From contig RWJK01001840.1 in NCBI GenBank assembly GCA_004335835.1, positions 1 through 64,000 of the forward strand: a stretch of DNA of 64,000 nt, read 5' to 3'. Each line of letters opens with the position of its first letter. The first letter of the stretch is position 1. The DNA is from Scenedesmus sp. ARA3. Taxonomy: Eukaryota > Chlorophyta > Chlorophyceae > Sphaeropleales > Scenedesmaceae. The position numbers and the translations under genes were made by a program. Of the stretch, positions 23,099-35,467 are shown piece after piece. The notes under the pieces were generated by a model. It saw only the letters and a list, made by a program, of their open reading frames with translations, was not told the DNA's origin and did no database searches.

Positions 23099-24819
23099 AC
23101 AGCAGCTCAAGCGGGCAGAGGGCACTGGTTGCTTTGTACACTCTTTGAGCCTTGTATGGCTCCTGAAAAGGGTCTGCACTCCCTTTTTGGTGCAGCTTGC
23201 ACAAATAAAGGAACATGATGAGCAGCATCAACCAAGGCTGGCCTGCAGGACTTGCGCTGCTTTGCTGTTGTGCTAGCCATGGTATGTTAAGGGCTGATGA
23301 TGGGCCAACTGCTCAAGATGCTATGCTCGCTCCGCTACACCTGTCGTGCCGCCAGACGGGTGGGGTCATGTGCATAGAAGTGCACGTTGTGAAGATGGCA
23401 GGACAGGTTTTGATTGTCTCAGGTCCGTTCTGTAAAGTTGCTAGGTATAGGTCAGAGGCTTTCTGGTCGCACTGAAGATATTGGTTAGAGTTGTGTGGAT
23501 CTCAGGCCATTTAAGTTGGTGTGACTGCCCTGGAAGCATGGAGCAAGCACCAGATGGTGCTGGCACAGCTGTCTAGCATTACGCTGCTCTAGTTGTTTAT
23601 GCATGGCTGTGCATTTGCATGGTGCAACCATTCACAGCTGGCCTACATTCGGGTGCGCTTCTCAGGCAGCTGCTATGCCAACAGCATGTGTGACACATTT
23701 TGGTGATGCCTTGTCAAGCACCGGCACTGCTGCGCCACGTGCTCACTGGTGTTGTCATGCTGGAAATGGTGGCAAAGGCGGTGCACATTGGACGTGACGA
23801 TGGTTGTGGCCATGTCGAGATTTTGGTTTGAGCATGGTTGCTGCGTCACTCTGCTGCAGATAGGTGCGCGGGACTGGAGTTGTAACAAAGTTGCCAACCA
23901 TGAGCTGAAAAGGTGACAGGGATTACAATGTACAGCTGTCCTTTGGCTGCGAAACTGTGTCACATGTAGAACCAACCGTTCCTGAGGTATGCCAACTGAC
24001 CACCACCTCCGCCATCAGTCCGCCTGAAAAAGGCGGCAACTGACCATCCAAGAGAAAACCAACTTCTCTTACATGAACTGCAGCACAAGCAGCGGCAATA
24101 TATGCATAGCATGCAGTTGCCTCAACAGCGCAACACGTGTTGCCCTTGTATCATACATTCAGCTGTGCTCAAACACCGCTACTAGCCGACACCGTACACG
24201 CACACAGCCAGTGCAGTGCTGCAGGGCAAAGCCGCCCACTGAGTCAGGGTGGACCCTAAACAACAGCTGAATACAACAGCAGCCACGCAGCTGGCATGCC
24301 TGGCCCTGGCCTCTGCACTGGCGTGTGTGCCATTAGCGCTGATGCAGCAGTGTGCTGCAATTGCGTGTTTCAGCAGCTGCTGCGCTGCACTTCACTGTTA
24401 GCCAGATCTGTTACCTGATGCTACATGCTGCTGCAGCCAACACATGCAGCAGCAAGCTGCATCAGCAATACGCATTGACATCAACACTCTGGGACGCTTT
24501 TCAGCATTACTCTCACTTGCATCATCACCACACACATACAACAGGACAACACACTTGACATGCTAAGCCTCTACTGGCATGCGGCATGTAACGTGGACTG
24601 CGCAACATGGATTGAGCTCCGTTTGACCGGCTTCAAGACCTATCTAAAATCATTCAGACGTATCAGTACTGATGAAGTAAATTACTTCAGGCCCAGATTG
24701 TAAAACATGCTGATGGGCACCAGCATAAGTCTGCCTGACTGAGGAAACTTTCAATCTATACAACAGTCTGGTCTTGTAACCCCTGCAGCACGAAGTGGGT
24801 GCAGCAATGGCAGCAAGGT
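23099..24819. other. Intergenic between convergent genes
   Basis: About 1.7 kb between the plus-strand ABM gene and the minus-strand FkbM gene, so it should contain both 3' untranslated regions. Open frames are short and without domains. No mobile element was recognised. Confidence 0.5.
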
Positions 24820-27153
24820 CTAAATGTATCTGCCTGCGAAAGGTGCTAGACTGTATGCACGAAGCACTGCCTGCAGCGGCTTGGTTGATGCCACACACAC
24901 CACGTTTGACCAGGCCTTGAACTCAAAAGTATCGTTCCAACAGCCAGTGAGGCGAGTCAGCAGCTGTCCCTCAAGGTAGCAGATGTACCCTAGCATCTCC
25001 ATGTCTTCTGTCACAGCCTGCGCACAGCAGCACAGACAGCAGGGGTGCGTCAGCAGCAGCGGCAATGCACCTGTTGTGATCACACATGTTGACACCAGAG
25101 GAGAAGAGTTGTTAGGACGCGCTCGAGTTGTTTTTGCTGTGACACGCATGGAGCCGGAGTGCCCTGCTCCTTCATCAGGCCCAGCAGCAGGGCTGCCACA
25201 AAACATGTGCCGCTTGGTGGCAGCTGTGAGGCCATGCCATGCCTTGGAATTCCGTGCAAAATGATGCTAATACCCACGCCAGTAACGCATCAAGGGTACA
25301 CATATCATACATTAAGATGGTAGCAGCAGCCTTGCAAGGTCAACGCAGAAGTGCAACCGCGCACCTTCAGTGTGAACGCCGGCGATGTCCCCCACAGGCC
25401 AATGCCGTGATATTCAAACAGCACGATGTCAATCTTGTGTGCGGCAAGCGCTTTTCTCGCGCCTTGCAGCACCAGCACATCGAAGCCCTCTGTGTCTATC
25501 TTCAGCATGAACAGCCGCTGCAGGCCGAGCTGCTCCATCATGGCATCAACTGTTGTCAAAGGCACTGCATTGGCACTGCCAGCTGCAGCGCTGCCCTTGT
25601 TCAGCGGGAGCTGCAGCACAGCACAGCAGAGTCAGCGCCGTACACTTTTTTACCGACACGTTACATATAACAAGTGCTGTGCATGGGCATTGTGCTGCAC
25701 TGCGCGATCGCACAACTGCAAACAGCGGCTGCCTGTTGATGCTGCTGCTGCAAGCAAACAATAGGTGCACACACTGTGCAGTGGCATGTGAGCAGGCTGT
25801 ACCAAACCAAAACTGGTGGATCTTGCCCCGCAAATGCACTGAAGTTACGCTAGCTTGTGGCAGCCGAGTTTGCTCAGAAGCAGATCACCCACCTGGCACA
25901 GCTCATCACAATCAGAAGGGAAGTCAGCGGTGCCCGAGGAGTTGGACATGGCAACCCTGTGCAGCTGCAGCTCATTGCCAGCGGACGTCTTGTTGTAACT
26001 GCCAAAGAAGCGCTCGTGCATCTTTGTCAGCACGTAATAGTTTGATGCAGATGGCTCAAAGCAGTGAACCTGCAGCTTGCGGCCTTGCACCAGAGGATGA
26101 GCTGCAGGCCGTTTGTAGCTGCTGTCCTTCAGGAATGATTCTTTGCAGTCCTTGCATGCGCCACAGACGTCAGTCTTCGTTACTTTCACTATGCTGCTCC
26201 TCAGTTCCTCGTTCGCCTCGTAAAACCTCCCCAACACTATCCTGCTGAACCTCCTGCATTGCAAGGAGATACATGCAGTTGTCAGCAGCGACAGCAAAGC
26301 AGGCACTTGCCAACTGTAGCAGGCACTGTATTCGAGAGCACAGTGAAATGAGCGGCCGTATTGTACATGGCCCTTGGCCAAATTTCCACTCAGGAAGGCT
26401 TCCGCCCTTCTATCTCTCTGTTTGACTGATGACCTGCGCAGGTCAGGCATGCCTGCAGGCATTGCACTACGCGCCTGCTGCAAAAAAGTATATTGCATGG
26501 CCAAGCTCTGCCGCAGGTGTGCAGCAGATGGACTCGAGCTCGTGCTGATACCATATGTGTATGTCCAGTGCATCTCCTGCTGTGTCCCGTTCTCAGCAGT
26601 GAACCCTACTTGTGCATGACAGCTGGCAGTACAAGTACTGTGCATGGCAGCTGGCAGTACAAGTACTGTGCATGACAGCTGGCAGTACAACAATGGCAAT
26701 CCTGTCGCCTCACCTGAGGCGCAAAGACCTCAAACAGCATTGCTGAATCGTAGGCCTTGTTGCAGCCGATATCAAACACTACAGGGTCCGGGCCAGCGAA
26801 TGGCTCCAGGTCAGGGATGTAGCTGAAGTCAGGGCAGCTGCAGCAGAGATTGCAAGAGCAGCCCGGCAGTTACTTGCGCGATGAGTGCATGGGTTGAACA
26901 TCACATATATAGGCATGAACGGGGGCTGTACGAGGAGCTCTTATGCAGCTGCAGCGGCAGCAGCAGCCCATTGTCACAGTGTCAGGACTTGTGCCTGAGC
27001 CTCCACTTCACTGCTGCTGCACTGTGCTGCGTCAGCATGCTATGCCTCACCTGCTTTTCCGGTTGCTGGTAGCAACCTTGAAGAATGCTACCTGCTGCTG
27101 GTTCTCTTCAGGAGAGCAGCGCTCAGCCACCCCTGCGGGATGCCAGGCGCTGT

Positions 27154-27185
<32 letters not shown>

Positions 27186-27397
27186 ACTGCCCCAAGGTGC
27201 AAGCCGTTGCCGTGTCGATGTATAATGGCAGACACGTTGGATTTGCTACTATGCGAAAAGTTAAAGATCGTTAAGCCGAGCGTAAATGCCGCCAGGCACA
27301 GCAGCCCTGCAACTACTGGTCTAATGCCATGCACGCCATGGTCCGTGATCGCTGTGGTCCGACATTGCTGAAACATGGTGCTTGATGCCTTCAGCAT
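24820..27397 (-). CDS. FkbM-family methyltransferase, membrane anchored
   Basis: Exons 27397-27051, 26837-26714, 26477-26311, 26253-25893, 25610-25365 and 25017-24820 give about 480 aa. A type II signal anchor lies near residues 28-46 (VAGLLCLAAFTLGLTIFNF). A Ser-rich stem follows, then the SAM-binding motif VVFDIGCNKAYDSAMLF, the acidic loop LQVHCFEPSASNYYVL, MLKIDTEGFDVLVLQGARKAL and IVLFEYHGIG, as expected of Methyltransf_21/FkbM proteins. With a lumenal domain, a Golgi sugar O-methyltransferase role is reasonable but unproven. Intron 3 appears to use a GC donor (TTG|GCAAGT): that is the only donor found that restores the phase, and the 57-nt intron is otherwise open in frame. The variable part between motif I and the FEP motif is the least certain region. 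Confidence 0.82.
26611..26690. repeat. 28-bp tandem repeat, about three units
   Basis: Nearly identical units beginning TGTGCATGRCAGCTGGCAGT, starting at 26611, 26639 and 26667 (the last is incomplete), in intron 2 of the FkbM gene. Confidence 0.9.
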
Positions 27398-28105
27398 CGA
27401 TATTGTCAGCTGTGAAATGTCTCAGCGCTAACGGGCAGCGATATCATGACAACGGGTGGAGAGGTCGAAGGAGAAGGGCGGAGACTTGCCACACTGCCCT
27501 ATTCCCTTGCTTGTCTTTAATGTTGCTGACGAGCCAACCTGTTAATTCTCTGAATTTGCGTCATGCCATGCCGTGGGTACTACCACCTGACCTCGGCTGC
27601 TACCTTGGACCAGGGTCCTTGGCTTCTACCCTGGATGTCACCTTGGCTTTCTTGTACGCCTCGATACCTCCGCACGCGAGCACTCTAATCACGTTTGGAG
27701 TCACGCGAAATCATGTCGATCGATCGACACCATCAAGTAGTAATGGGTGTCCGTTGACTGTGTGATGTGCTGCTGCTGTACTGCCTGTGGGGGCAGTGCT
27801 ACTGGCATGCCTGGTGGCAAGTGGATGGGCATGCTGCTATCAGCATATTTGACAATCACTTCAAGTGGCACACAAAGCAAATAACACGTGTTACTGCCCA
27901 GCAAACAAGGAATTGCAGTTACCCGGCGCAATGCTCATGGCAAAGGGGCCCAGGGGGGTGCTGACAGGGCTGCAGACACCTGTACTACTAGTAGCAGCAG
28001 TAGCAGGCCCCAAGGCGCTGCTGCTGTCGCACCAGCACCTGTCTAAAGAACTGCAGGCTACACAAATGTGCAAGGCATAATGCAACATAATGCTCACTCG
28101 CATGT
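27398..28105. other. Intergenic / FkbM gene promoter
   Basis: About 700 nt upstream of the minus-strand FkbM gene and downstream of the next minus-strand gene. A short TCGATCGATCGA palindrome lies near 27716. No gene is supported. Confidence 0.45.
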
Positions 28106-29656
28106 CTAGATGACCTGCAACTCATAATACTCCTTCAGCAACACCACCACCCGAACTGGGAAGCTTTCCTTGTGCAGGAAATGATACCTTTTCTGGATGC
28201 CTTCCAGGGCATCAGTGAAGCCCAGCAATATAACAACGCAGGCAACAGCCTCGACTCAGCATGCCCAGTCACTGCTACGGTAGCCACTGCTTGGCATCCT
28301 GTTCGCGCATCCTCAGGATGCACGCGCATTTGCGTCGCATGGCCCCAGGCTGCAGCATACACATGTGCTGATGTCTTCATTCATGTCAAGCTTGTGCTGC
28401 TCCTGTGGCGTGGCTGCTGCCGCCACCGCTGCTGCTCTGCTGCTGCTGCACTGCTGCCGCACCATCAATTGCGGAGTGGCAGCAATCACCGGTGGACAAT
28501 GAATGCAAGCATCACTGCTACCTGCGCAGCAGCATGTAGCGGCGGCACAGTGCCGGCAGTGGTCAGCATCTATTGCTGATCTGCCGACCGACCTAATCTC
28601 AACATGACACACCCTGTGCATGGGAAACCCTCAGATAATACAGCACAATGTAAGAGCTCACTGGACTGGCTTGCGTTGTTGCTTGGCAACACTGCAGCGC
28701 CTCACAAGGCATTTCGCTGTTACCACCATGTTCTTCATGTACTACATGCCGTGGCGGACTGTCACTGCTGCCAAAACTCAGCCCATTCAAGGCATCAAGT
28801 GCAGGGTGCATCCTGGCGCAACTGCCAGCTGCCGCCTGCCTGCTGCCACGCACCAGCAGCACATGCGTAGGGTTGGGCACAAACTTGTAGGCAGGCCTGC
28901 AGGGCATATGTCAAGCAGAGTACTACCGATTGTGACAGGTACGTAGCTGAAGTATTGCGCATTATATGCATGGCATGCGTACAGTGGCTGCCTGCGCTGT
29001 ACACGTTGGCCTCATGTGCACTGCCTGGCTGGCAGCAGCGAAGTGGCAATTGCTAGCTTGCAAGCGTCCTGTCACACTGTTGCGGCGGTGGTGAAGAGCA
29101 GAACCATAGACAAGCACGCCCAGAACATCGCTTTTGCGCTGCGTGCAGTGCTGCAAGCAGGAGTCTGTTTTCTGCTGCTTGCCACGCATCTGCAGGAATA
29201 CATCCGCTCAAACTGTTCGGAGTGTTGCCAGTGGAGCCACTGCTGCCATGCATGCAGCATATGCTGCAGCCAACCTCACCCAAAGATGGACTCCAGGTAT
29301 TTGACAAAGGCTTTTAGCACTGCAAATCAAACAGCAGTTGCAGAACATTGTTTGACTGCTGCAGCTTGCTGCTTGTTATGTGAGTGCTGCTCTTCGCAGC
29401 TAGACCTGCTGTGCACAGTGAGTGCATGCTGCTGTGTCGGCCGCATTGCTGTGCCGTTCACGCCAGGGCCTACTCCTTGCAAGCCATACAGCCGCTTACG
29501 TGGTGCCAGGGCTTCTAGTGCAGGCGTTCTCTGCATGTGAAACGCCAGGGAGCTGATTCCATTGAAGATCAAGTTGAACTGAGCCAGCGCGCAGCAAGAC
29601 AGCACTATGTACAGGCTAGGCGCAAACACCAGCGTCAGGATCTGCGGTAGGTTCAT
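28106..29656 (-). CDS. Small multi-pass membrane protein, unrecognised
   Basis: Exons 29656-29500, 29319-29280, 28896-28854 and 28249-28106 join in phase to about 127 aa. The N-terminus MNLPQILTLVFAPSLYIVL plus SCCALAQFNLIFNGI gives one or two transmembrane helices. The middle reads LKAFVKYLESIFGPAYKF and VPNPTHVLL. The C-terminus holds a hydrophobic segment (VVILLGFTDALEGIQKRY) and HKESFPVRVVVLLKEYYEL. The first two junctions are well supported (GTAAGC donor, strong acceptors). The last junction is tentative, because the exon 3 donor (CTG|GTGCGT) and the exon 4 acceptor (GAG|GCT) are both weak. I do not recognise the family. Confidence 0.55.
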
Positions 29657-30122
29657 GGTAAGTGCTTCTAGGGACCAAAAAGAGACTCTGATTTGCTAGG
29701 ATGCAGTAGCAGGTAGAGACAAAGTGCGGGGAAGTCGCAGCCCAACAGCAACTGACTGTTCACTGGCCACTGGCCACACGTAGAGCAACCGGGCAGGTGC
29801 TATGATCAGAGACAAAGAATCAGCAATATATAAAGGTTCGTTGCACGCTTAACATGCACTGATAGCAAAAGCGGATGGACGAGCAAGGGCTTGAGGCTTT
29901 GAACTGACAGGTCTCGATCGTAGCCCACAAAGTGAGCTGCAGTGCCGCATATGTCAAATTCATGTGTTATACGACTGCCTCTAGGTTGTTGCTATGCTCG
30001 ATGTTGTCTGACACCGAGAGCAGTAGTCCCGTCATAAACTTGACCTGTTGACACCTGCTGCTGCACCGTACAGAACGTAACTTGGCCTTGCAATTCATAT
30101 GTAAACAATCAATCCAATTGAG
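29657..30122. promoter_or_regulatory. Divergent (shared) promoter region
   Basis: 466 nt separate the starts of the minus-strand membrane protein and plus-strand DRC10. TATATAAA at about 29827-29834 reads toward DRC10, roughly 290 nt before its ATG. Whether the two genes are co-regulated is not visible. Confidence 0.4.
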
Positions 30123-30414
30123 ATGAATAGTCTCGAGGCACAAAGGGTGCTGGCAGTGCTAGATGATGCTGTGGACAGCCTGAGGCAAGCACCTGCTGCC
30201 AGCCATGTCAGGACTGGTGTCAAATGACTCAGGCAACACCAATTGAATCCTTGATTCGCAGGCTTGTGTCTTTCATAACTCCTGAAGTTGTTGCTGCTGC
30301 GGACCAGCTGGGTGGTGTGCTGGGGCAGGTGTGGCACTAGCAGATACCAGGGGCTGGCAACAGCAGAGCCTGTGTCCCATGTTGTATGCAGCGCTTGCGA
30401 TGCACCAGCAGAGG

Positions 30415-30472
<58 letters not shown>

Positions 30473-33102
30473 GTAGCAGCAAGGTTTAAACTCATAGCTT
30501 GACAAACTCAAGCGTCAAGCAAGAGTTGAGTAGCCGTACACCAGCTGCCAGCTGGATGACAGCAGCAGCTGCTACTGACACAGCATCCGCATGTTGCATG
30601 GCAGCAGCACCAACAGCTCTCTGCATTGCAGTGCACTTGGCTCACGTCACTATCGTTGCTGCTGTTTGGTACACATGCCTGTCTCACCTGCTGTACGCTG
30701 CACTGCATGCTGCGCTGCAGGATGTGGCTGACAGCCTGCAGCAGCATGCAGCAGATGCGGCCGACTTGCAGCCAGACTTCCAGCCTCATCAGCTGCTGCC
30801 TACAGCCTCCTCACTGCTGCGCGTTCTCAAGGTTAGCAGTGCAATGGCTTCTGTTGCAGCAGCAAACGCTGCCTGTAGCCTAAGCGGCTTTGGACAGTAG
30901 GCACAAGAAGCGCAGCCGGTGCAGCTGCACATGCTGGTGGCACGTTTCCTGCAAGCAGCGCAACGCGGTGTACCTAGCAGCGCTTGCAGGAAACACAAAA
31001 AGCTCTATCAACATGTATTATGCTTTCAGAGGGCCCATGACTCAACGTACAGCTGAGCTCTGGTGCCCTGCCTGTCCTGCTGAGCTGCCTGCAGAAGTCG
31101 CCCAACATCGATGAGGCGCTGGCCAGCCTGCAGTGTGACAGGTCGCCAGGCATGATGCAGCTGCTCAGCTACTTTGAGCGGGTGAGCAGCCGGTGCAACA
31201 GCAGCAGCAGCAGCAGCAGCTCAAAGAGAAGGCGAAGCAGCACTTCCATATCCTGTGCAGCAGCATGCAGCGACCGGTGCAAAGTATGCAGCCTGAGCAG
31301 CTGCATCCGCTGGTCCATGAACGCCGGTCTTGCCGCAAAAAGCACACCATCGTGCCAGCTGGACACACCCGCTTCATATGCATAGCCGGTGTAGTAATTG
31401 TCACTGCATTCAGGCAAACTATCACACCCTGCACATCAGTTAACAGTGTCTTACCATGCACATGCGCATGCACACCTCGGCTCTGCTGCACATCCGCAGT
31501 ACCGCGCCCAGATGCACAAGCGGCTGACCACCACAGTGGAGGAGGACGCCACGGCGCGTGACAACTTTGCCGCGCTGGCGGAGCGCCGTGAGCGCGCTGC
31601 TGGCGAGAAGCTGACGCTGGAGCACAAGCTGCGGCTGCAGCGCCTGGAGATGGCCAAGGCGCTGGGCACGCTGCAGGTGAGTCGACAAAACTAGTGCCAT
31701 TCTCTGTGTGTGGTGATGGGGGAGGGGTGGCGGATGCTGCTACGCATGGTGCGGCTCCAGTGGCTGGACATGGCCAAGGCGCTGGGGACGCTGCAGGCAG
31801 GCAGGTGCAGCGTGTGTTGCTGTGCATGCTGCTGCACTGAAGGGTGCATGCAGACCCCGTTGACCTGGCCTGGCAGGGTGGCCAGCTTGAAGGATGCCCA
31901 TGTGATGTGGTAAAGTTTGGAACCTGGACAATATGAGCAAGCAGGTGTGCAAAGTGTTGTCTTGACTGTCCTGGCAAGCTCTACCCACCGCTGCCTTGAT
32001 ACAACTTGCTGCAATGTCTCATGCCTGTGGCTGTTGCTGCCTAGGCAGCGCACGATGCGGCAGCAGCAGAGCTGGCGGAGCTGCGGCGCAGCGCAGCCGC
32101 GGGCCAGGCAGCCACGCAGGGCGAGGCGGCTTCAGTCAAGGCAGCAGATGAGGCGGCGTATGCAGCAGAGCATGCCGAGCTGGCAAAGCAGGTGCGCTGC
32201 CATGCTGTTTGAGGGCTACTAGCACCGTTGCACACCTTACAACACCCTACAACTGCTGCAGTGCAGCATGCAGCAACTGCTGCGTAGCTGTTGCGTGACG
32301 TATGCCTTCCTGCTTGCAATGCAAGCAGCAGCAGCCCAAGCAGCAACCGTAAGATGATGTGGCAGCTCCCTGCCTGCCGGCCAGCCCCTGATCTGTGCAC
32401 TGCCGCCAACATGCCGTGTTGCGCCGCGCATATGCTTATGCAGCTGGAGGCGATGCACCTGGAGCTCAGCACGCTGCGCGCAGACAACCGCGAGGCGGCA
32501 GCGGCAGCGCGCAAGGCGCGCAAGCGCGCGCAGCAGGACTGCGAGGCAGCCATTGGCGAGTTTGATGCGGAGATGGGCGCGCGGCACAAGGAGTATGAGC
32601 AGGCGCTGACTGCGTACAACGAGCTGCAGGAGCAGATCAAGGTGGGGTGGGTGCAGGGGTTGCACTTTGAGATGTGTTTTGGCGCAGTTGAGCAGCTGGG
32701 GGTGTCATGTGGGAGGTTGCAGGGTGTACAACGAGCTGCAGGAGCAAATCAAGTGGGCGCATAGTGGGAGGGGATGGCAGTCCTGCTGCCGTGTACGGCA
32801 CGAACGCAGCTTTATATGCACGCACATGAGTTGCGTTTGAGCAGGCGGTGACTGCATACAACGAGCTGCACGAGGACATTAACAGGGCTGCAGTAGGCAG
32901 TCCTGCTAGCATATGTTGTGCCTGTGATCATTTCTGATGCGAACAGCTGGATGCCAGCCACCATTGACAAGAATCGCAGGCTTGGTTATCCTGCCAGGGC
33001 TGCTGCATGTGCACAGCTCGCAGGCAGACGGCTTCCTGCAGCAAGCACGGGCACCGCGCACTGCGGCGCGGGGATGCACTGTTCAGACAGGGACTGTGTC
33101 CT

Positions 33103-33153
<51 letters not shown>

Positions 33154-33723
33154 AGAAGCACACTGCCGAGGCTGACGCGCTGCGTGCGGAGCGGCTGGCG
33201 CACGAGGAGGCGCTGCGGGCTGCGGCAGAGGCCAAGCGCAAGGCTGAGCTGCAGCAGCTGCGGCTGGAGGCGGCAGCCTACGCCATACAGAACGCGTGGA
33301 AGGTGCGGGAGTGGCACCCAGCAGCTGATGCTGTCGATGCAGCTGCTCAGCAGTGATTGTCTGTGTGGACCGAGTAGAGCTGCAGCACAGGATGCTAGCT
33401 CAACCCTCATCACTTGGTTTGGGCTTGCAGCAATATAGGTGACGTGTGGCAGTCAGCGCTGCGCGAGGGCCGGCTGTTGAACAGCGTAAACTTTCACTGT
33501 GGGCGTGCTGTTGCATGGATTTATGTCTGCCAGAGTTATGTTGCGATGTGAGATGCATGCATGATACAGGTCAGCAGCAGGTCCTCATGGCTGTAACGTG
33601 TCTGCTGATGTATTGAGTTACCAAGCCCGTGCTCTGCATCTGCTTGCTGCTTGCATCTACCTGTGTTTCTGCCAGGTGTGGAGGAAGAAGAAGGCAGCGG
33701 AAGCAAAGAAGGCTGCAGGATAG
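30123..33723 (+). CDS. DRC10: Dynein regulatory complex protein 10 (IQCD-like)
   Basis: Structural subunit of the nexin-dynein regulatory complex of ciliary axonemes. Ten exons: 30123-30184, 30262-30328, 30721-30831, 30901-30954, 31095-31181, 31500-31676, 32045-32191, 32444-32641, 33156-33302 and 33676-33723; about 365 aa. The N-terminal helical region (SLEAQRVLAVLDDAVDSLR, FITPEVVAAADQLGGVLGQ, SLQQHAADAADLQPDFQ) matches the DRC10 layout. A long charged coiled coil follows (exons 6-9, e.g. LTLEHKLRLQRLEMAKALG and FDAEMGARHKEYEQALTAY), and then a C-terminal IQ motif AIQNAWKVWRKKKA. Two introns seem to use GC donors (GAG|GCAAGC; CAA|GCAGCG). DRC9 is the main alternative, since it also has coiled coil plus IQ. 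The stop is a TAG followed in frame by 17 further Gly/Ala/Lys codons. Confidence 0.8.
30415..30470 (+). repeat. (AGC/CAG)n microsatellite in DRC10 intron 2
   Basis: About 18 triplets in CAG sense orientation within intron 2, an exception to the usual CTG-sense orientation of intronic repeats here. Confidence 0.95.
31745..31803 (+). repeat. Decoy copy of DRC10 exon 6 3' edge
   Basis: Repeats RLQWLDMAKALGTLQ from the functional RLQRLEMAKALGTLQ, with GCAGGC in place of the GTGAGT donor. Confidence 0.85.
32723..32890 (+). repeat. Two decoy copies of DRC10 exon 8 3' edge
   Basis: YNELQEQIK at about 32727-32755 and EQAVTAYNELHEDI at about 32839-32885. In both, the functional GTGGGG donor is lost or weakened. 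Confidence 0.83.
33109..33155 (+). repeat. (CTG)~15 ending in the exon 9 acceptor
   Basis: The CTG run passes straight into CTGCAG, which is the 3' splice site of exon 9 at 33156, so the repeat replaces the usual polypyrimidine tract. Confidence 0.93.
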
Positions 33724-33777
33724 GGCAAGGGCGGCAAGGCGGCAGCAGGCAAGGCTGCTGCCAAAGGCAAGAAGTAG
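33724..33777 (+). other. In-frame basic tail after the DRC10 stop
   Basis: Seventeen codons rich in Gly, Ala and Lys (GKGGKAAAGKAAAKGKK) continue in the DRC10 frame from the TAG at 33721-33723 to a second TAG at 33775-33777. The composition continues that of the preceding KKAAEAKKAAG, so the first TAG looks like a recent substitution (for example from AAG), a sequencing error or a readthrough site. Confidence 0.6.
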
Positions 33778-34282
33778 GCCTGCAGGCAAGCACTATGGTG
33801 AATCGCTGTTGGGATTCGTCTGTGAGCTGCTGATGGCCCGTCTCTGGGGATGCTGACGGTGTTGTCCTGGAAAGGCCCAATGGCATGTCACAAGCACAAA
33901 ACAGTGCAGTACACCAGTGCAGTACACCAGTACTGCAGCAGGGCAAGGAACTGTGTACAGCGATGCGGGAAAATGTCATCCGTATTGCGATGGACAGTTA
34001 GAGTGTATGGCTGCTTGCAATCGGGTGCACTCTAAGAGCCTCACGAGAACACTGCAGTTGCACGCTGGGTATTGCATCATGTTATGTTTACAGGCCACAC
34101 TGCATGAGTTCGATGCATTAGATCAAAGCTTAACACGAGATTGGACAATGAATCTTCACCATGCTGTCGCTGAACTGCTGTTCGCCTGGCAACACGCTAC
34201 CTTGGACGTGCTGCGCTATGCTGTATGCTCTTAAGGTTCGCTGAGGGTTGATTAAGCAACGTGATAGTGCTGTTGTCACGTA
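33778..34282. other. Intergenic
   Basis: About 500 nt between DRC10 and the next plus-strand gene. There are no domains or repeats of note; it presumably holds the 3' untranslated region and the next promoter. Confidence 0.45.
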
Positions 34283-34669
34283 ATGGATCAAGCAGCTGCC
34301 ACTGCAAAGGCCTGGGCGGACGCTGCAGAGCAGCTCAGGGACAGCAAGCAGCTGGAGGCAGCTTGCAAGACCATTCTTGACCTAGCTGAGCAGCCCGCAG
34401 CAAGCACTGCTACTGCGAAGCAATTGATCAAGCAGAAGTTGCTGGCAGCGTTGCTTGGTGCCACTGCTTCAGTGCTGGGTGAGCGCAAGCGGCAGCGTGA
34501 CTGGCGCACAGAAGCCTATGCAGTGCGTGTGCAGCATGTGATCGCAGCACTCACTGCAGTGCTGAAGGTGGCCACTGACAAGGCACAGCAGCAGCAGCCA
34601 TCAGCAGCTGCAGACGGGCTGCGCAGCGCTAGCAAGGGAGCAGAGGGCAGCAGCAGGGGCGCCCTTTCC

Positions 34670-34712
<43 letters not shown>

Positions 34713-34868
34713 CAGCAGCAGCAAGGGCGCCGACTGCAGCCATGGCTGCACTGGCCAGTGCACGCTCTGCTAGGGCAGCCGGCTTGGTGCTGAACGGACC
34801 AGCATGGGACAGCATGCTGCGAAAGCTTGCAGTGGCCGTGCAGGATGTGGCAGCAGTGTTTGAACAGG

Positions 34869-34912
<44 letters not shown>

Positions 34913-35435
34913 TCCAAAGCAACCCCAGGGCCGCTTCCTATTGTTGCCGTCACCTTGCCTGCTCAGCTGGCCTTGCTTACGACAGCAATTGACAGCACAC
35001 AGCCAGAAGGACTTTTGAGTTCAGCAGGAACAGCAGCACTGGCTGCGCCAGCAGCACAGCTGGCTGTGGCAGCCCTGAGAGCAGCAGCTGTCCAGCAGAA
35101 TAGCTTCGCAGCACCAGCCATGTATGATGCTGGAATGGTGGCTGTCATCGCAGCATGCATTGAGATTGGGGGCCTGTTGACGCACAGCTGTCAGCTGATG
35201 ATCCTTACTGACAGCAGTCGCCGCATGATTGCAGTGGGCGGGCCCATGGCAGTTGCAGACCGCTCAGCAGCCCTGCTGAGGTCGCCCTACTTTGGGCAGC
35301 TGATGCTGGTCATGCTGGCTACGCAGACCAAGCTGCTGCTGCATGAGCACTGCTCAACAGGCAGCAGCAACAGCAACAGCAACAGCAGCAGTAGCAGCAG
35401 CAGCAACAACAGCAGCGCCAGCAGCAGCGTTCAGC

Positions 35436-35467
<32 letters not shown>

